Positions 36,221 to 44,203 of a stretch of DNA of 64,000 nucleotides are shown here, piece by piece. The stretch covers positions 6,295,370 to 6,359,369 of the forward strand of contig NC_013739.1 of assembly GCF_000025265.1 (NCBI RefSeq). The letters run 5' to 3'. This DNA comes from Conexibacter woesei DSM 14684. Lineage in GTDB: Bacteria > Actinomycetota > Thermoleophilia > Solirubrobacterales > Solirubrobacteraceae. Position 1 is the first letter of the stretch, and each line of letters opens with the position of its first letter. The notes under the pieces were generated by a model that saw only the letters and a program-made list of their open reading frames with translations, made no database searches and was not told the origin of the DNA. Position numbers and translations under genes: made by a program.

Positions 36221-36234
36221 CTCTTCGGTCCCGG

Positions 36235-37020
36235 TCAGCGCAGCTCGGCGAGGATCCGCTCGTGCAGCCGCGCCGCGACGTCGCGCGTGACCGGGCCGAC
36301 GGCGAAGGCGGCGGCGTCGATCGCGACGACGGGCTGGACCTCGCGTGTGGTGGAGGCCAGGAACGCCTCGTCGGCGCGCGCGATCTCCTCACGCGTCACC
36401 GGCCGCTCGTCCGCGCCCGCCACCTCGATGACGCGGGCGCGCGTGATCGAGGCGAGCACGTGGTCCTCCAGCGGCGTCGTCGCGAGCCGGCCGTCGGCGA
36501 CCCAGAAGATCGACGCGGTCGGGGCTTCCAGCACGCGCCCGTGCGGCGTGACCAGCAGCGCCTCGTCGAAGCCTCGTTCGCGCGCGATCCGCGTCGCCAG
36601 CATGTTCGGCGCGTACGACAGCGACTTGATCCCGTCCAGCAGCCGCGGCGGCGCATACGTGACGGACGACAGCCGGATCGTCGGCGGGTTGGCAGGCAGC
36701 TCCTCGGTCGTCAGCACGCGGCGCCCGCCGCGCGTCAGGACGATCCGCAGGCAGCCGTGCTCGGGCCCGGTCCCGGCCGCCGTCAGCAGCGTCGCGACGT
36801 CGGCGTGGACGGCGTCGAGATCGATCGGCAGTCTGAGGTTGGCGGCGGAGCGTTCGAGCCGCGCGAGATGGTCGGCGAGCGCGAACGGACGCCCGCCGTA
36901 GAGCCGCAGGACCTCGAAGACGCCGTCACCGCGGATCAGGCCTTCGTCGGTGACCGGGATGCGGGCCTCGGCGGCCGGCAGCACGACGCCGTCGAGGCAG
37001 GCGAGGTGAGCAGTGGCCAT
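36235..37020 (-). CDS. class IV PLP aminotransferase (aminodeoxychorismate lyase/branched-chain type)
   Basis: 261 residues. The fold IV signature is clear: VTDEGLIRGDGVFEVLRLYGGRPF, the PLP-binding lysine in GIKSLSYAPNMLA, the FDEALLVTPHGRVLEAPTASIFW block and LEDHVLASITRARV. The size and RGDGVFE start favour 4-amino-4-deoxychorismate lyase or D-amino-acid-type transaminases over BCAT, but the residues seen here do not settle it. The ATG at 37020 has a TAGAGT hexamer 9 nt upstream and no Shine-Dalgarno, suggesting leaderless translation. Confidence 0.88.
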   Translation of the reverse strand: MATAHLACLDGVVLPAAEARIPVTDEGLIRGDGVFEVLRLYGGRPFALADHLARLERSAANLRLPIDLDAVHADVATLLTAAGTGPEHGCLRIVLTRGGRRVLTTEELPANPPTIRLSSVTYAPPRLLDGIKSLSYAPNMLATRIARERGFDEALLVTPHGRVLEAPTASIFWVADGRLATTPLEDHVLASITRARVIEVAGADERPVTREEIARADEAFLASTTREVQPVVAIDAAAFAVGPVTRDVAARLHERILAELR

Positions 37021-37029
37021 CGGCCCAGG

Positions 37030-37035
37030 ACTCTA
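37030..37035 (-). promoter_or_regulatory. -10 element of the class IV aminotransferase gene
   Basis: TAGAGT on the minus strand ends 9 nt before the ATG at 37020, so transcription would start at or within a few nucleotides of the start codon. Confidence 0.5.
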
Positions 37036-37113
37036 GTGGGTTGCGTCCCGCGCTGGTTCGGGGGAGACTGGCCGGACAGCCAGTATCCGTCCAGCCACAG
37101 GAGGATCGCCCCG

Positions 37114-38001
37114 ATGGCCAAGCAACCCCGCTCGCTCACCGGCAAGGTCGTCGCCATCACCGGCGGCGCACGCGGCATCGGCCGTGCGACGGCGGCGGCG
37201 CTCGTCGCGAAGGGCGCCAGAGTGGCGATCGGCGACCTCGACCTCGCCGTCACCGAACGCACGGCGCAGGAGCTGGGAGGCGACGTCGTCGCGCTGCGGC
37301 TCGACGTGACCGACCGCGCGTCGTTCGCGCAGTTCCTGGAGCAGACGGAGCAGCGCCTCGGCCCGCTCGACGTGCTCGTCAACAACGCGGGGATCATGCA
37401 CCTCGGCGTGTTCGCGGAGGAGTCCGACGGCGCCGCGACGCGGCAGATCGACATCAATCTGCACGGCGTGATCACCGGCTCCAAGCTCGCGCTCGCTCGC
37501 TTCCTGCCCCGCCGCACCGGACACCTCGTCAACGTCGCGTCGACGGCGGGGAAGACCGGGATCCCGGGCGGAGCGACCTACTCGGCGACGAAGCACGCCG
37601 TCGTCGGCCTGACCGACGCGATTCGCGCGGAGCTGCGCGGCAGCGGCGTCGAGACGAGCGTCGTGATGCCGGTGCCGGTCAACACCGAGCTCGCGGCCGG
37701 GCTGCAGCAGGGCCGGGGGATCGAGGTCGTCGAGCCGGAGGACGTCGCGAACGAGATCGTCGCCGCGCTCGAGTTCCCCCGTCACGACGTCTTCGTCCCG
37801 CGCTCGGTCGGGCCGCTCACGAGATTCGCGCTCCTGCTGCCGCGCGGCGTCGCCGAGCGCATCGGACGGCTGATGAGAACCGACAAGATCCTCGCCGGAG
37901 CGGACCCGGCCGCGCGAGCGGCGTACGAGCAGCGCGCCGCGGAGAGCGAACCCGCGGCGCATCCGGAGAGGGAGGAAGCGGCGGCCGAGGCCGCCGGCTG
38001 A
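37114..38001 (+). CDS. short-chain dehydrogenase/reductase
   Basis: 295 residues from the ATG at 37114, which follows AGGAGG by about 10 nt; the frame extends upstream but that part is antisense to the aminotransferase. Classical SDR motifs: the cofactor loop ITGGARGIGRA, DLDLA after strand 2 (favouring NAD), NNAGIM, the catalytic Ser in VNVASTAGKT and YSATKHA (Tyr-x-x-x-Lys). The C-terminus is extended by a Glu/Ala-rich tail. It is an oxidoreductase of unknown substrate. Confidence 0.93.
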   Translation: MAKQPRSLTGKVVAITGGARGIGRATAAALVAKGARVAIGDLDLAVTERTAQELGGDVVALRLDVTDRASFAQFLEQTEQRLGPLDVLVNNAGIMHLGVFAEESDGAATRQIDINLHGVITGSKLALARFLPRRTGHLVNVASTAGKTGIPGGATYSATKHAVVGLTDAIRAELRGSGVETSVVMPVPVNTELAAGLQQGRGIEVVEPEDVANEIVAALEFPRHDVFVPRSVGPLTRFALLLPRGVAERIGRLMRTDKILAGADPAARAAYEQRAAESEPAAHPEREEAAAEAAG

Positions 38002-38014
38002 GGGGTGCTGCGAG

Positions 38015-38087
<73 letters not shown>

Positions 38088-38189
38088 GGGACGGTCGGCG
38101 AACCAGCAGACCGGCAGAGAATCTTAGAGGGTCCAGCGCCAGCGTGCGTGTCGGGCGGATGGCACAACGCCGGCGCCGCCCGGCGCGGC

Positions 38190-38888
38190 TCATCTGGTTC
38201 TGATCTCGCCTCTCTCGATGGCCTCTCTCAGCTGCTGCTCCTGGATGTCTCTCTTCGCTCTGTCGAGCGACGTTCTGACAAGTCTGCGCTGTGCCTCGGG
38301 CGCAAGCTCGACCGCCTTGGCCGCCGCGAGGTCGCCTCTGCGTTCCTGCCCCGCGAGATAGGCGAACTGCGCCAGCTGGCTGAACGCCGCGGACGATGGC
38401 TCCTGCTCGGTGACGATCTCGAGCGCGGAGGCCGCTTCGTCTGGTTCGTTGAGCGCGCCGGGAGCGAACGCCTGCGCCATCAGGCGGGCCACGTTGGCGT
38501 CGGGTCTGGCGGGGTCGAGCGCGAGGTATCTGTCCCACGCTCTCTGGGCCGAGCGGAGCTTCTCCTGCCCCGAGGCGGTGAAGCTCTGCTCGGTGGCGTT
38601 GAAGTTGTCGCCCTGGCCGGCCGTGAGGTACCGGGCGCGTGCGAGGGTGGCCCACGCCGCCGCGTCCTGCGGATTGGCTCTGACGGCTCTATCCGCTCTC
38701 TTCTCAGCGTCGCTCACCTGCGAGCTGACGTCGGAAGAACCGTCGTTGAAGACGTCGAGCAGGCCGCCGCCACCGGTCCCGGTGCCGACGCCGAACAGCA
38801 CCAGACCCCCGCCGATCAGGACGGCGAGGCTGAGATAGACGATCTTGACGGCGGTTCTCCGCCCTCTGCTCTGCAGGTCGAACAGCAT
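38190..38888 (-). CDS. membrane-anchored TPR-type hypothetical protein
   Basis: 232 residues. One membrane helix (about 15-38, VKIVYLSLAVLIGGGLVLFGVG) precedes a Gly-rich linker and a helical domain with TPR-like repeats (SDAEKRADRAVRANPQDAAAWATLARARYL; AWDRYLALDPARPDANVARLMAQAF; ELVTEQEPSSAAFSQLAQFAYL-like). Such proteins usually act as scaffolds. It starts 3 bp after the tatC stop, so tatA, tatC and this gene form one unit; a link to the twin-arginine export system is inference. Its exported part uses many AGA arginine codons. Confidence 0.8.
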   Translation of the reverse strand: MLFDLQSRGRRTAVKIVYLSLAVLIGGGLVLFGVGTGTGGGGLLDVFNDGSSDVSSQVSDAEKRADRAVRANPQDAAAWATLARARYLTAGQGDNFNATEQSFTASGQEKLRSAQRAWDRYLALDPARPDANVARLMAQAFAPGALNEPDEAASALEIVTEQEPSSAAFSQLAQFAYLAGQERRGDLAAAKAVELAPEAQRRLVRTSLDRAKRDIQEQQLREAIERGEIRTR

Positions 38889-38891
38889 GGC

Positions 38892-39896
38892 TCAGCTTCC
38901 CTCGTGATCCTCGCCGTCCAGCGGCTCCAGCGCCGCGAGCTCGTCGCGGTCCCCCCGCCGCCGGTCGGCAATCGTGAGGAGAACGATACTGAGCCCGTAG
39001 AGCAAGAGCAGCGGAACCATCAGGATCACGGTTGTGACGGGATCGACGCCGGGCAGAACCGCCGCCACCACGGCGATCGCGACGATCGCGTAGCGCCAGC
39101 TGCCGCGCAGCTGGCGGGCGCTGAGGATCCCGACGCGGTTCACCGCCAGCAGTCCGACCGGCAACTGGAAGATCAGGCCGGTCGAGAGCAGCGCCATCGC
39201 CGCGAAGCTGTAGTAGTCCTTCGCCCGCAGCAGCACGTCGAAGTTCTCGTCGTTGAAGTTCTGCAGGAACGAGATCGCCGGCGGCATCACGAGGTAGTAG
39301 CCGAACGCGACGCCGGCGATGAAGAGGAACGGGACCATCATCATCATCGGCAGCGCGACTCTGCGCTCGGTCGGGCTGAACGCGGGCAGGATGAACGCGT
39401 ACGCCTGGTAGAGCAGGATCGGCAGCGAGAACAGCAGCGCGAAGTAGGCGACGACGGTCAGCGTCGCCGTGAACGGCTCGCCGACGCCCGTCGTGATCGG
39501 GACGCGCGGCGGCGTGATTCTCGGCAGCGCGTCGGCCGCCTGTCTGATTCTCGGCAGCGCGGCGCCGAGCGCGGCCTTCGTCGCCGGCGAGATGCCGGGG
39601 TCTCTCTGGATCGCGTCGAAGCCGTCCGCGATCGCGCTCAGGCCGGTGCCGACGCTTCTCTGCGCGGCGGCGGCCTGCCCGAGGCGGCCGTTGTTCATCG
39701 GGTCCTGCGCGGTCGGCGTGCTCTCCTTCAGCGGGACGTTGATGAAGTCGAGCAGCGCGCGGTTCTGCCAGAAGCAGATCGCGAAGATGACGACGAACGC
39801 GATCGCACACGTGACGAGCCGCGAGCGCAGCTCGTCGAGGTGATCGACGATCGTCAGCCGATCGTCATGCGCGATCGGCTTGAGGGCAGTCGCCAT
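38892..39896 (-). CDS. tatC: twin-arginine translocase subunit TatC, enlarged periplasmic loop
   Basis: 334 residues against about 250 for typical TatC. The signal-binding N-terminus DHLDELRSRL and helix 1 (24-42) are standard, as are the blocks from GEPFTATLTVVAYF onward (ILLYQAYAFILPAFSPTERR, then MPPAISFLQNFN). Between helix 1 and that block lies an extra stretch of about 75 residues (60-135), rich in Ala, Gln and Arg, extending the first outer loop. It forms the receptor for Tat substrates; the Rieske protein 4 kb away carries a TRRRF signal and is a likely client. Confidence 0.94.
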   Translation of the reverse strand: MATALKPIAHDDRLTIVDHLDELRSRLVTCAIAFVVIFAICFWQNRALLDFINVPLKESTPTAQDPMNNGRLGQAAAAQRSVGTGLSAIADGFDAIQRDPGISPATKAALGAALPRIRQAADALPRITPPRVPITTGVGEPFTATLTVVAYFALLFSLPILLYQAYAFILPAFSPTERRVALPMMMMVPFLFIAGVAFGYYLVMPPAISFLQNFNDENFDVLLRAKDYYSFAAMALLSTGLIFQLPVGLLAVNRVGILSARQLRGSWRYAIVAIAVVAAVLPGVDPVTTVILMVPLLLLYGLSIVLLTIADRRRGDRDELAALEPLDGEDHEGS

Positions 39897-39915
39897 CGAC
39901 GTTGCCGCGGTTGGC

Positions 39916-40221
39916 TCAGCCGCGCTGCTCAGGCGCTGCGTCGGCGGGTGCGGCGGGCGCCGCCGGAGCGGCGGGCGCGGCGTGCTGCTCGACCGGCGCG
40001 GCCGTGGCGGCCGCGGGCGGCTCGTCAGCCTGCGACTTCGTCAGCGCGGGGCGCCCGGTGGCGTCGGTCGCCTCGTCGTCGTCCTTCCCGGTGAGGGAGT
40101 CCTTGAACTCGCGCATCCCGCCGCCGAGCTGCTTCCCGAGCGAGGGCAGGCGCTTGGGCCCGAAGATGACGAGCACGATGACGAGGACGACGATGAGTTC
40201 GAGCGGGCCGATGTTTGGCAT
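39916..40221 (-). CDS. tatA: twin-arginine translocase subunit TatA/TatE
   Basis: 101 residues from the ATG at 40221, fixed by GGAGGG 6 nt upstream. One helix at the N-terminus ([22 protein letters not shown]) with the FGP hinge is followed by an amphipathic helix ([17 protein letters not shown]) and an acidic, then Ala/Pro-rich tail. It forms the size-variable export pore with TatC, whose gene follows 19 bp downstream. A TACGCT hexamer at 40248-40253 (minus) could be the -10. Confidence 0.95.
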   Translation of the reverse strand: MPNIGPLELIVVLVIVLVIFGPKRLPSLGKQLGGGMREFKDSLTGKDDDEATDATGRPALTKSQADEPPAAATAAPVEQHAAPAAPAAPAAPADAAPEQRG

Positions 40222-40328
40222 GTGATCCCTCCGGTGGAGTCCTACGAAGCGTACCGAGTCCGCGATCACCGACATACGGAAATCTCACTCAAGTAACTGC
40301 CGGCAGCGGCCGATCCTGTGATCAAGCC

Positions 40329-40745
40329 ATGAGCCGCTCCGCAGACCATCACTCCGTCCGCCGCATCGTCCTCCCGAGCGGGAGAACGATCGAAGTGCTC
40401 TACTTCGCGGACCATCCAGCGGAGACGGGCGGTTCCGCCCCCGCTGAGCCGTCTGAGGGGCTCCACGTCTGCCCCGCCTGCGCGTCACGGCTCGTGAGCC
40501 CCGTGGCGTGGGAGGAGGCCGGTCCGTCACACTGGGACGTCACCCTTCATTGTCCGAACTGTGACTGGCTCGGCAATGGTGTGTTCGTCGAGGAGCTGGT
40601 CGAGCGGTTCGACGAAGAGCTCGATCGCGGCACGGAGGCGCTCGTGAGCGACCTCCAACGTCTGATGCGCGCCAACATGGAAGACGAGATCGACCGTTTC
40701 GTCACCGCGCTCGACGCGGACCAGATCTGGCCGATGGACTTCTAG
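40329..40745 (+). CDS. zinc-ribbon hypothetical protein
   Basis: 138 residues from the ATG at 40329; the start further upstream lies in the tatA promoter region and is not protein-like. Two CxxC pairs, CPAC (48-51) and CPNC (75-78), make a zinc ribbon with the pattern of proteins that read or touch nucleic acids or carry a structural zinc. The C-terminal half is an acidic helix-rich region (FVEELVERFDEELDRGTEALVSDLQRLMRANMEDEIDRF), which could form a coiled coil. I do not recognise the family. Confidence 0.75.
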   Translation: MSRSADHHSVRRIVLPSGRTIEVLYFADHPAETGGSAPAEPSEGLHVCPACASRLVSPVAWEEAGPSHWDVTLHCPNCDWLGNGVFVEELVERFDEELDRGTEALVSDLQRLMRANMEDEIDRFVTALDADQIWPMDF

Positions 40746-40760
40746 GGCGCGCTCGGCGCC

Positions 40761-41759
40761 CTACGAGTAGCGCTCGACGACTCCGTCGGCGACAAGTTCG
40801 AGCGTCGCCTGCTGACGCAGCGGCAGCGCCGGCAGGCCCGCCTTCGCCTCCGCGACGACGGCGAGTGCCCGCTCCTTCGCATCGCTCAGCGCACCAGTCG
40901 CCGCGATCCGGTCGCAGATCGACTCGGCCTGCTCAGCCGTCGCGAGCGCCCGCAGGTCGGTCGCGGCGAGCGCCGGGTCGCGTTCCCGGGCGATGATCAG
41001 CGGCAACGTGACCGTGCCGTCGAGCAGGTCCGTCCCTCGCGCCTTTCCGGTGCGGCTCGCCGGTCCCGAGACGTCGAGCACGTCGTCGAGCAGTTGGAAC
41101 GCGAGGCCGATCCGCCGGCCGAACGCCGCGAGCGCCTCATCGGGACCCGCGGTCGCGAGCGCGCCGAGGCGGCACGCGGCCTCGAACAGCGCACCCGTCT
41201 TCAGCTCGCACCGTTCGAGATAGCGATCGAGCGAGACGCCGACGTCCCATGCGTCGGCGCGCTGCATCAGCTCGCCGGCGGCGAGCGCCGAGCTGGCGCC
41301 CGAGAGGGCACGCACGTCGGCCGCCTCGCCGCTGGCGGCGAGCTCGGCGAACGCGCGCGAGAACAGCAGGTCGCCCGTCGCGGTCGCGACCGTGCGTCCC
41401 GCGGCGGCGAAGACGGTCGGGCGGCCGCGGCGCACCGGCGCTCTGTCGAGCACGTCGTCGTGGACGAGGCTCGCGCTGTGGATCAGCTCGACGGCGACGG
41501 CAGAGCGGATGAGGCGGTCGGTCGGAGCGGCCGACTCTCCCGCGGCGAGCAGCACGAGCAACGGCCGCAGGCGCTTGCCGCCCGCGGCGATCGTCGTTCC
41601 GGCGTGCTCGGCGAGGAGCTGGCCGTGCCCGGCCGTCAGCTCCGTGAGACGCTGCTCGACCCGCTCCATCAGAGAGCCGAGCTGGGGCCCGGCGGCGCGT
41701 ACGACGGCGTCGAGCGTCGCCGCGGTGGCCATCAGTGCCCGGTCCGGTGACGTGCGCAT
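40761..41759 (-). CDS. polyprenyl diphosphate synthase (trans-prenyltransferase)
   Basis: 332 residues from 41759 (an ATG at 41732 is also possible). The first Asp-rich motif is HDDVLD with RGRPT after it, preceded by small residues (LIHSASLVHDD), which fits long-chain products. The second is LLDDVLDVSG; KTGALFEAACRLG and GTVTLPLI also match the family. It condenses IPP units into the side chain of a quinone or lipid carrier. Lying downstream of menG and the bc complex on the same strand, it probably makes the menaquinone tail. Confidence 0.92.
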   Translation of the reverse strand: MRTSPDRALMATAATLDAVVRAAGPQLGSLMERVEQRLTELTAGHGQLLAEHAGTTIAAGGKRLRPLLVLLAAGESAAPTDRLIRSAVAVELIHSASLVHDDVLDRAPVRRGRPTVFAAAGRTVATATGDLLFSRAFAELAASGEAADVRALSGASSALAAGELMQRADAWDVGVSLDRYLERCELKTGALFEAACRLGALATAGPDEALAAFGRRIGLAFQLLDDVLDVSGPASRTGKARGTDLLDGTVTLPLIIARERDPALAATDLRALATAEQAESICDRIAATGALSDAKERALAVVAEAKAGLPALPLRQQATLELVADGVVERYS

Positions 41760-41798
41760 CGTTCTGGCGCCGTCATCGTCGTGTCTGGCAAGGACGCA

Positions 41799-41833
41799 GA
41801 CCCGAAGGAAGGCCGCCAGGCCTTTCGAGGGTC
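41799..41833. other. long intergenic hairpin between menG and the polyprenyl synthase
   Basis: Nested arms GACCC/GGGTC (41799-41803, 41829-41833) enclose GGAAGGCC/GGCCTTTC (41807-41814, 41819-41826, one G-T) with a GCCA loop. It sits in a 135-bp gap of an otherwise tight minus-strand operon, so it may terminate, attenuate or mark an RNA processing site. Confidence 0.55.
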
Positions 41834-41894
41834 GAGGACGCCGCCAGTCGCGGCGAGGGCAAGCCAGAGCGAGCGCACGTTGCCGGACCGGGCA

Positions 41895-42641
41895 CTAGCC
41901 CGGGACCTCGCCGACGTGCATCGCGATGATGCCTCCCGCCGTGAGGACGTAGCGGACGTTCGTCAGACCGCTGCGCGCGAGCGCGGCCGCCAGCTCATGC
42001 GGCCCCGGGAAGCGGCGGACGGAGCTGGGCAGGTAGGTGTAGGCGTCGCTGTCGCCGGCGAAGCGGCCGAGACCCGGCACGACGCGGTCGAACCAGAGGC
42101 GGTAGAAGGTCGACAGCGGCGGGCGCGTCGGCGTCGTTATCTCCAGCACGACGACCTTTCCGCCGGGGCGCACGACGCGGCGCATCTCCCGCAGGCCCTG
42201 CTCGAGGTCGGAGAAGTTGCGCGCGCCGAAGCCGACGGTCGCCGCGGCGAACTCACCGTCGCCGTAGGGCAGCTCCAGCGCGTTGGCCCACTCGAAGCGG
42301 ATCGGCGCGTGAGGCACGGCCGGCGTGCGAGCACCCTTCTCGCGCGCCAGCTCGAGCATCTGCTCGGAGAAGTCGCAGCCGACCACCTCGCCGCCGGGGG
42401 CGACGCGACGGGCGAGCTCGAGCGAGAGGTCGCCGGTCCCGCAGGCGACGTCGACGACACGGTCACCCGGCGTGACCGCCGCGAGGTCGACGGCGCGTGC
42501 GCGCCACTTGTGATGGAGCCCCGCCGTCATGACGGAGTTCATGCGGTCGTAGACGCGCGCGATGCGATCGAACATCGCGCGCACCTGCGGCTCCTCGAGC
42601 CGGCCGTCCGCGGGACTCAGCTGTCCGCTGCCGCCGCTCAT
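41895..42641 (-). CDS. menG: demethylmenaquinone methyltransferase
   Basis: 248 residues. It adds the last methyl group of menaquinone from SAM. The UbiE/MenG signatures are clear: FDRIARVYDRMNSVMTAGLHHKWR, the SAM loop VVDVACGTGDLSLELA, GCDFSEQMLELAREK, VGFGARNFSDLEQGLREMRRVVRPGG and the C-terminal YTYLPSSVRRFPGP. It begins 10 bp after the qcrC stop, joining quinone synthesis to the complex that oxidises the quinol. Confidence 0.95.
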   Translation of the reverse strand: MSGGSGQLSPADGRLEEPQVRAMFDRIARVYDRMNSVMTAGLHHKWRARAVDLAAVTPGDRVVDVACGTGDLSLELARRVAPGGEVVGCDFSEQMLELAREKGARTPAVPHAPIRFEWANALELPYGDGEFAAATVGFGARNFSDLEQGLREMRRVVRPGGKVVVLEITTPTRPPLSTFYRLWFDRVVPGLGRFAGDSDAYTYLPSSVRRFPGPHELAAALARSGLTNVRYVLTAGGIIAMHVGEVPG

Positions 42642-42651
42642 CGGCGGGCGC

Positions 42652-43386
42652 CTACTTGAGCGATCCGAGGAAGGCGACCATCGCTCTGAACTTCTCGGGC
42701 TCTGTCTCCGAGAGGCTCTGGAACGACGGCATCGGCGCGGTCGGGTTGCGCAGGGTCTGCGCGATCGCGGCCGCGGGCAGATCTCTCGCGATGTGCGTCA
42801 GTCTCGGTCCCGGGCCGTGGTTGCCGTTCTCGCCGATCTGGTGGCAGGCGAGGCAGCCGGACTGGGCCACGACCATGCGGCCCTGGTTCCACTCCGTCAG
42901 CGCGGCACCCTGGAGATCGGACGGCGGCGCCATGTCGATCTCGTTCGGGGAGCCGGCGTTGGCGCCGAGGAACGTCAGGTAGGCCATCGCGAAGATCGTC
43001 AGGATGCCGGCGGCCGTCGCGATCGGCCGGCGCTCGGGCCGGCGTTCCGCGCCGCGGTCGTAGAACGGCAGCAGGAACAGCAGGATCATCGCCAGCGTCG
43101 GGATGCCGATGGTCGCCATCGGCACGTACTCCGGCGGCTTGATGATCCGCAGCACCTCGAAGAGGAAGAAGAAGTACCACTCCGGGCGGGGAACGTAGGT
43201 CGTCGTCGTCGGATCGGCCTTCGGGCCGAGCTCGGCGCCGAGGACGATCGACATCACGATGATGACGACGAGGACGATCGCCGCCATCGCCGAGTCCTTC
43301 GCGATCGCGTAGGGGAAGAACGGCTTGCCCTTCGCCTTCAGCTGTCCGTACTCGCGGAGGTACTGTTCCTTCTCGAGCTGGTTCAT
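42652..43386 (-). CDS. qcrC: menaquinol-cytochrome c reductase, cytochrome b C-terminal domain fused to cytochrome c
   Basis: 244 residues. Residues 1-140 hold three membrane helices with the Qo-site motif PEWY (68-71, in PRPEWYFFFLFEVLR), i.e. the subunit IV half of cytochrome b. A cytochrome c domain follows, with the haem motif CLACH (178-182) and a later Met in APMPSFQSL as the likely axial ligand. This b/c fusion is the form known from Bacillus and relatives and differs from the dihaem QcrC of Streptomyces-type complexes. It passes electrons from the Rieske centre to external acceptors. Confidence 0.93.
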   Translation of the reverse strand: MNQLEKEQYLREYGQLKAKGKPFFPYAIAKDSAMAAIVLVVIIVMSIVLGAELGPKADPTTTTYVPRPEWYFFFLFEVLRIIKPPEYVPMATIGIPTLAMILLFLLPFYDRGAERRPERRPIATAAGILTIFAMAYLTFLGANAGSPNEIDMAPPSDLQGAALTEWNQGRMVVAQSGCLACHQIGENGNHGPGPRLTHIARDLPAAAIAQTLRNPTAPMPSFQSLSETEPEKFRAMVAFLGSLK

Positions 43387-43393
43387 CGCGGAA

Positions 43394-44200
43394 TCAGACC
43401 TCGTCCTCGTTCTGGCCCGTGTCGGACTCCGCTCTCATCCACGGCGGAGCCGTCGTTCCCAGCTTCGCCACCAGGTAGAGGTGGGCGCCGATCAGCGCGG
43501 CGATGAGGCCTGGGACGAGCATCATGTGGATCGCGTAGAAGCGCGAGAGCGTGGTGGCGCCGAACTCCGGGCCGGCACGCAGGAAGTCGGACAGGTACGG
43601 GCCCACGAGCGGACCGGTGCCATTGATGTTCACGCCGACGATCGTCGCCCAGTAGGAGCGCTGGTCGAACGGCAGCAGGTAGCCCGTGAAGGACATCGCC
43701 ATCGTCAGGATCAGCAGTGCGACGCCGATCACCCAGTTCAGCTCGCGCGGATACTTGTAGGCGCCGAAGAAGAACGTTCGCGCCATGTGCAGGAAGACGA
43801 GGATGACCATCACGGTCGAGCCCCATCTGTGCATGCCGCGGACGAACTCGCCGAGGAACGCGTCGTTGACGATGTAGCGGACCGACTCGTACGCGCGCGT
43901 CGGCGACGGGTCGTAGTACATCGCCAGGAAGACGCCCGTGACGGCCTGGGAGAGGAAGGCGAACATCGTCGCCGACCCCAGCGTGTAGAACCAGTTGGTC
44001 CCCTTCGGGACCTTGCGGAACATCATCCAGCGCAGGCCGCCCGAGAGGGAGGTGCGCTCGTCGATCCAGTCGACGACGTGGATGCCGCCCTCGGCCGCCT
44101 GCTCGACCGGCGTGGCCGGGCCGTCGGCGGAACCGGGGCGCTTCGGCTTCGGCTGGAGCGCCGTCGGCAGCGGAGGAGTGGGAAGTCTGAACTTGGGCAT
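43394..44200 (-). CDS. qcrB: menaquinol-cytochrome c reductase, cytochrome b N-terminal subunit
   Basis: 268 residues. A polar N-terminus (about 60 residues, Pro/Glu-rich) precedes four membrane helices with the bis-haem histidines in RGMHRWGSTVMVILVFLHMAR and FYAIHMMLVPGLIAALIGAHLYLV; GYLLPFDQRSYWATIVG is the cytochrome b6 type. Together with the next gene it makes a complete split cytochrome b. It sits 3 bp after the Rieske stop and 7 bp before qcrC. Confidence 0.95.
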   Translation of the reverse strand: MPKFRLPTPPLPTALQPKPKRPGSADGPATPVEQAAEGGIHVVDWIDERTSLSGGLRWMMFRKVPKGTNWFYTLGSATMFAFLSQAVTGVFLAMYYDPSPTRAYESVRYIVNDAFLGEFVRGMHRWGSTVMVILVFLHMARTFFFGAYKYPRELNWVIGVALLILTMAMSFTGYLLPFDQRSYWATIVGVNINGTGPLVGPYLSDFLRAGPEFGATTLSRFYAIHMMLVPGLIAALIGAHLYLVAKLGTTAPPWMRAESDTGQNEDEV

Positions 44201-44203
44201 GGA

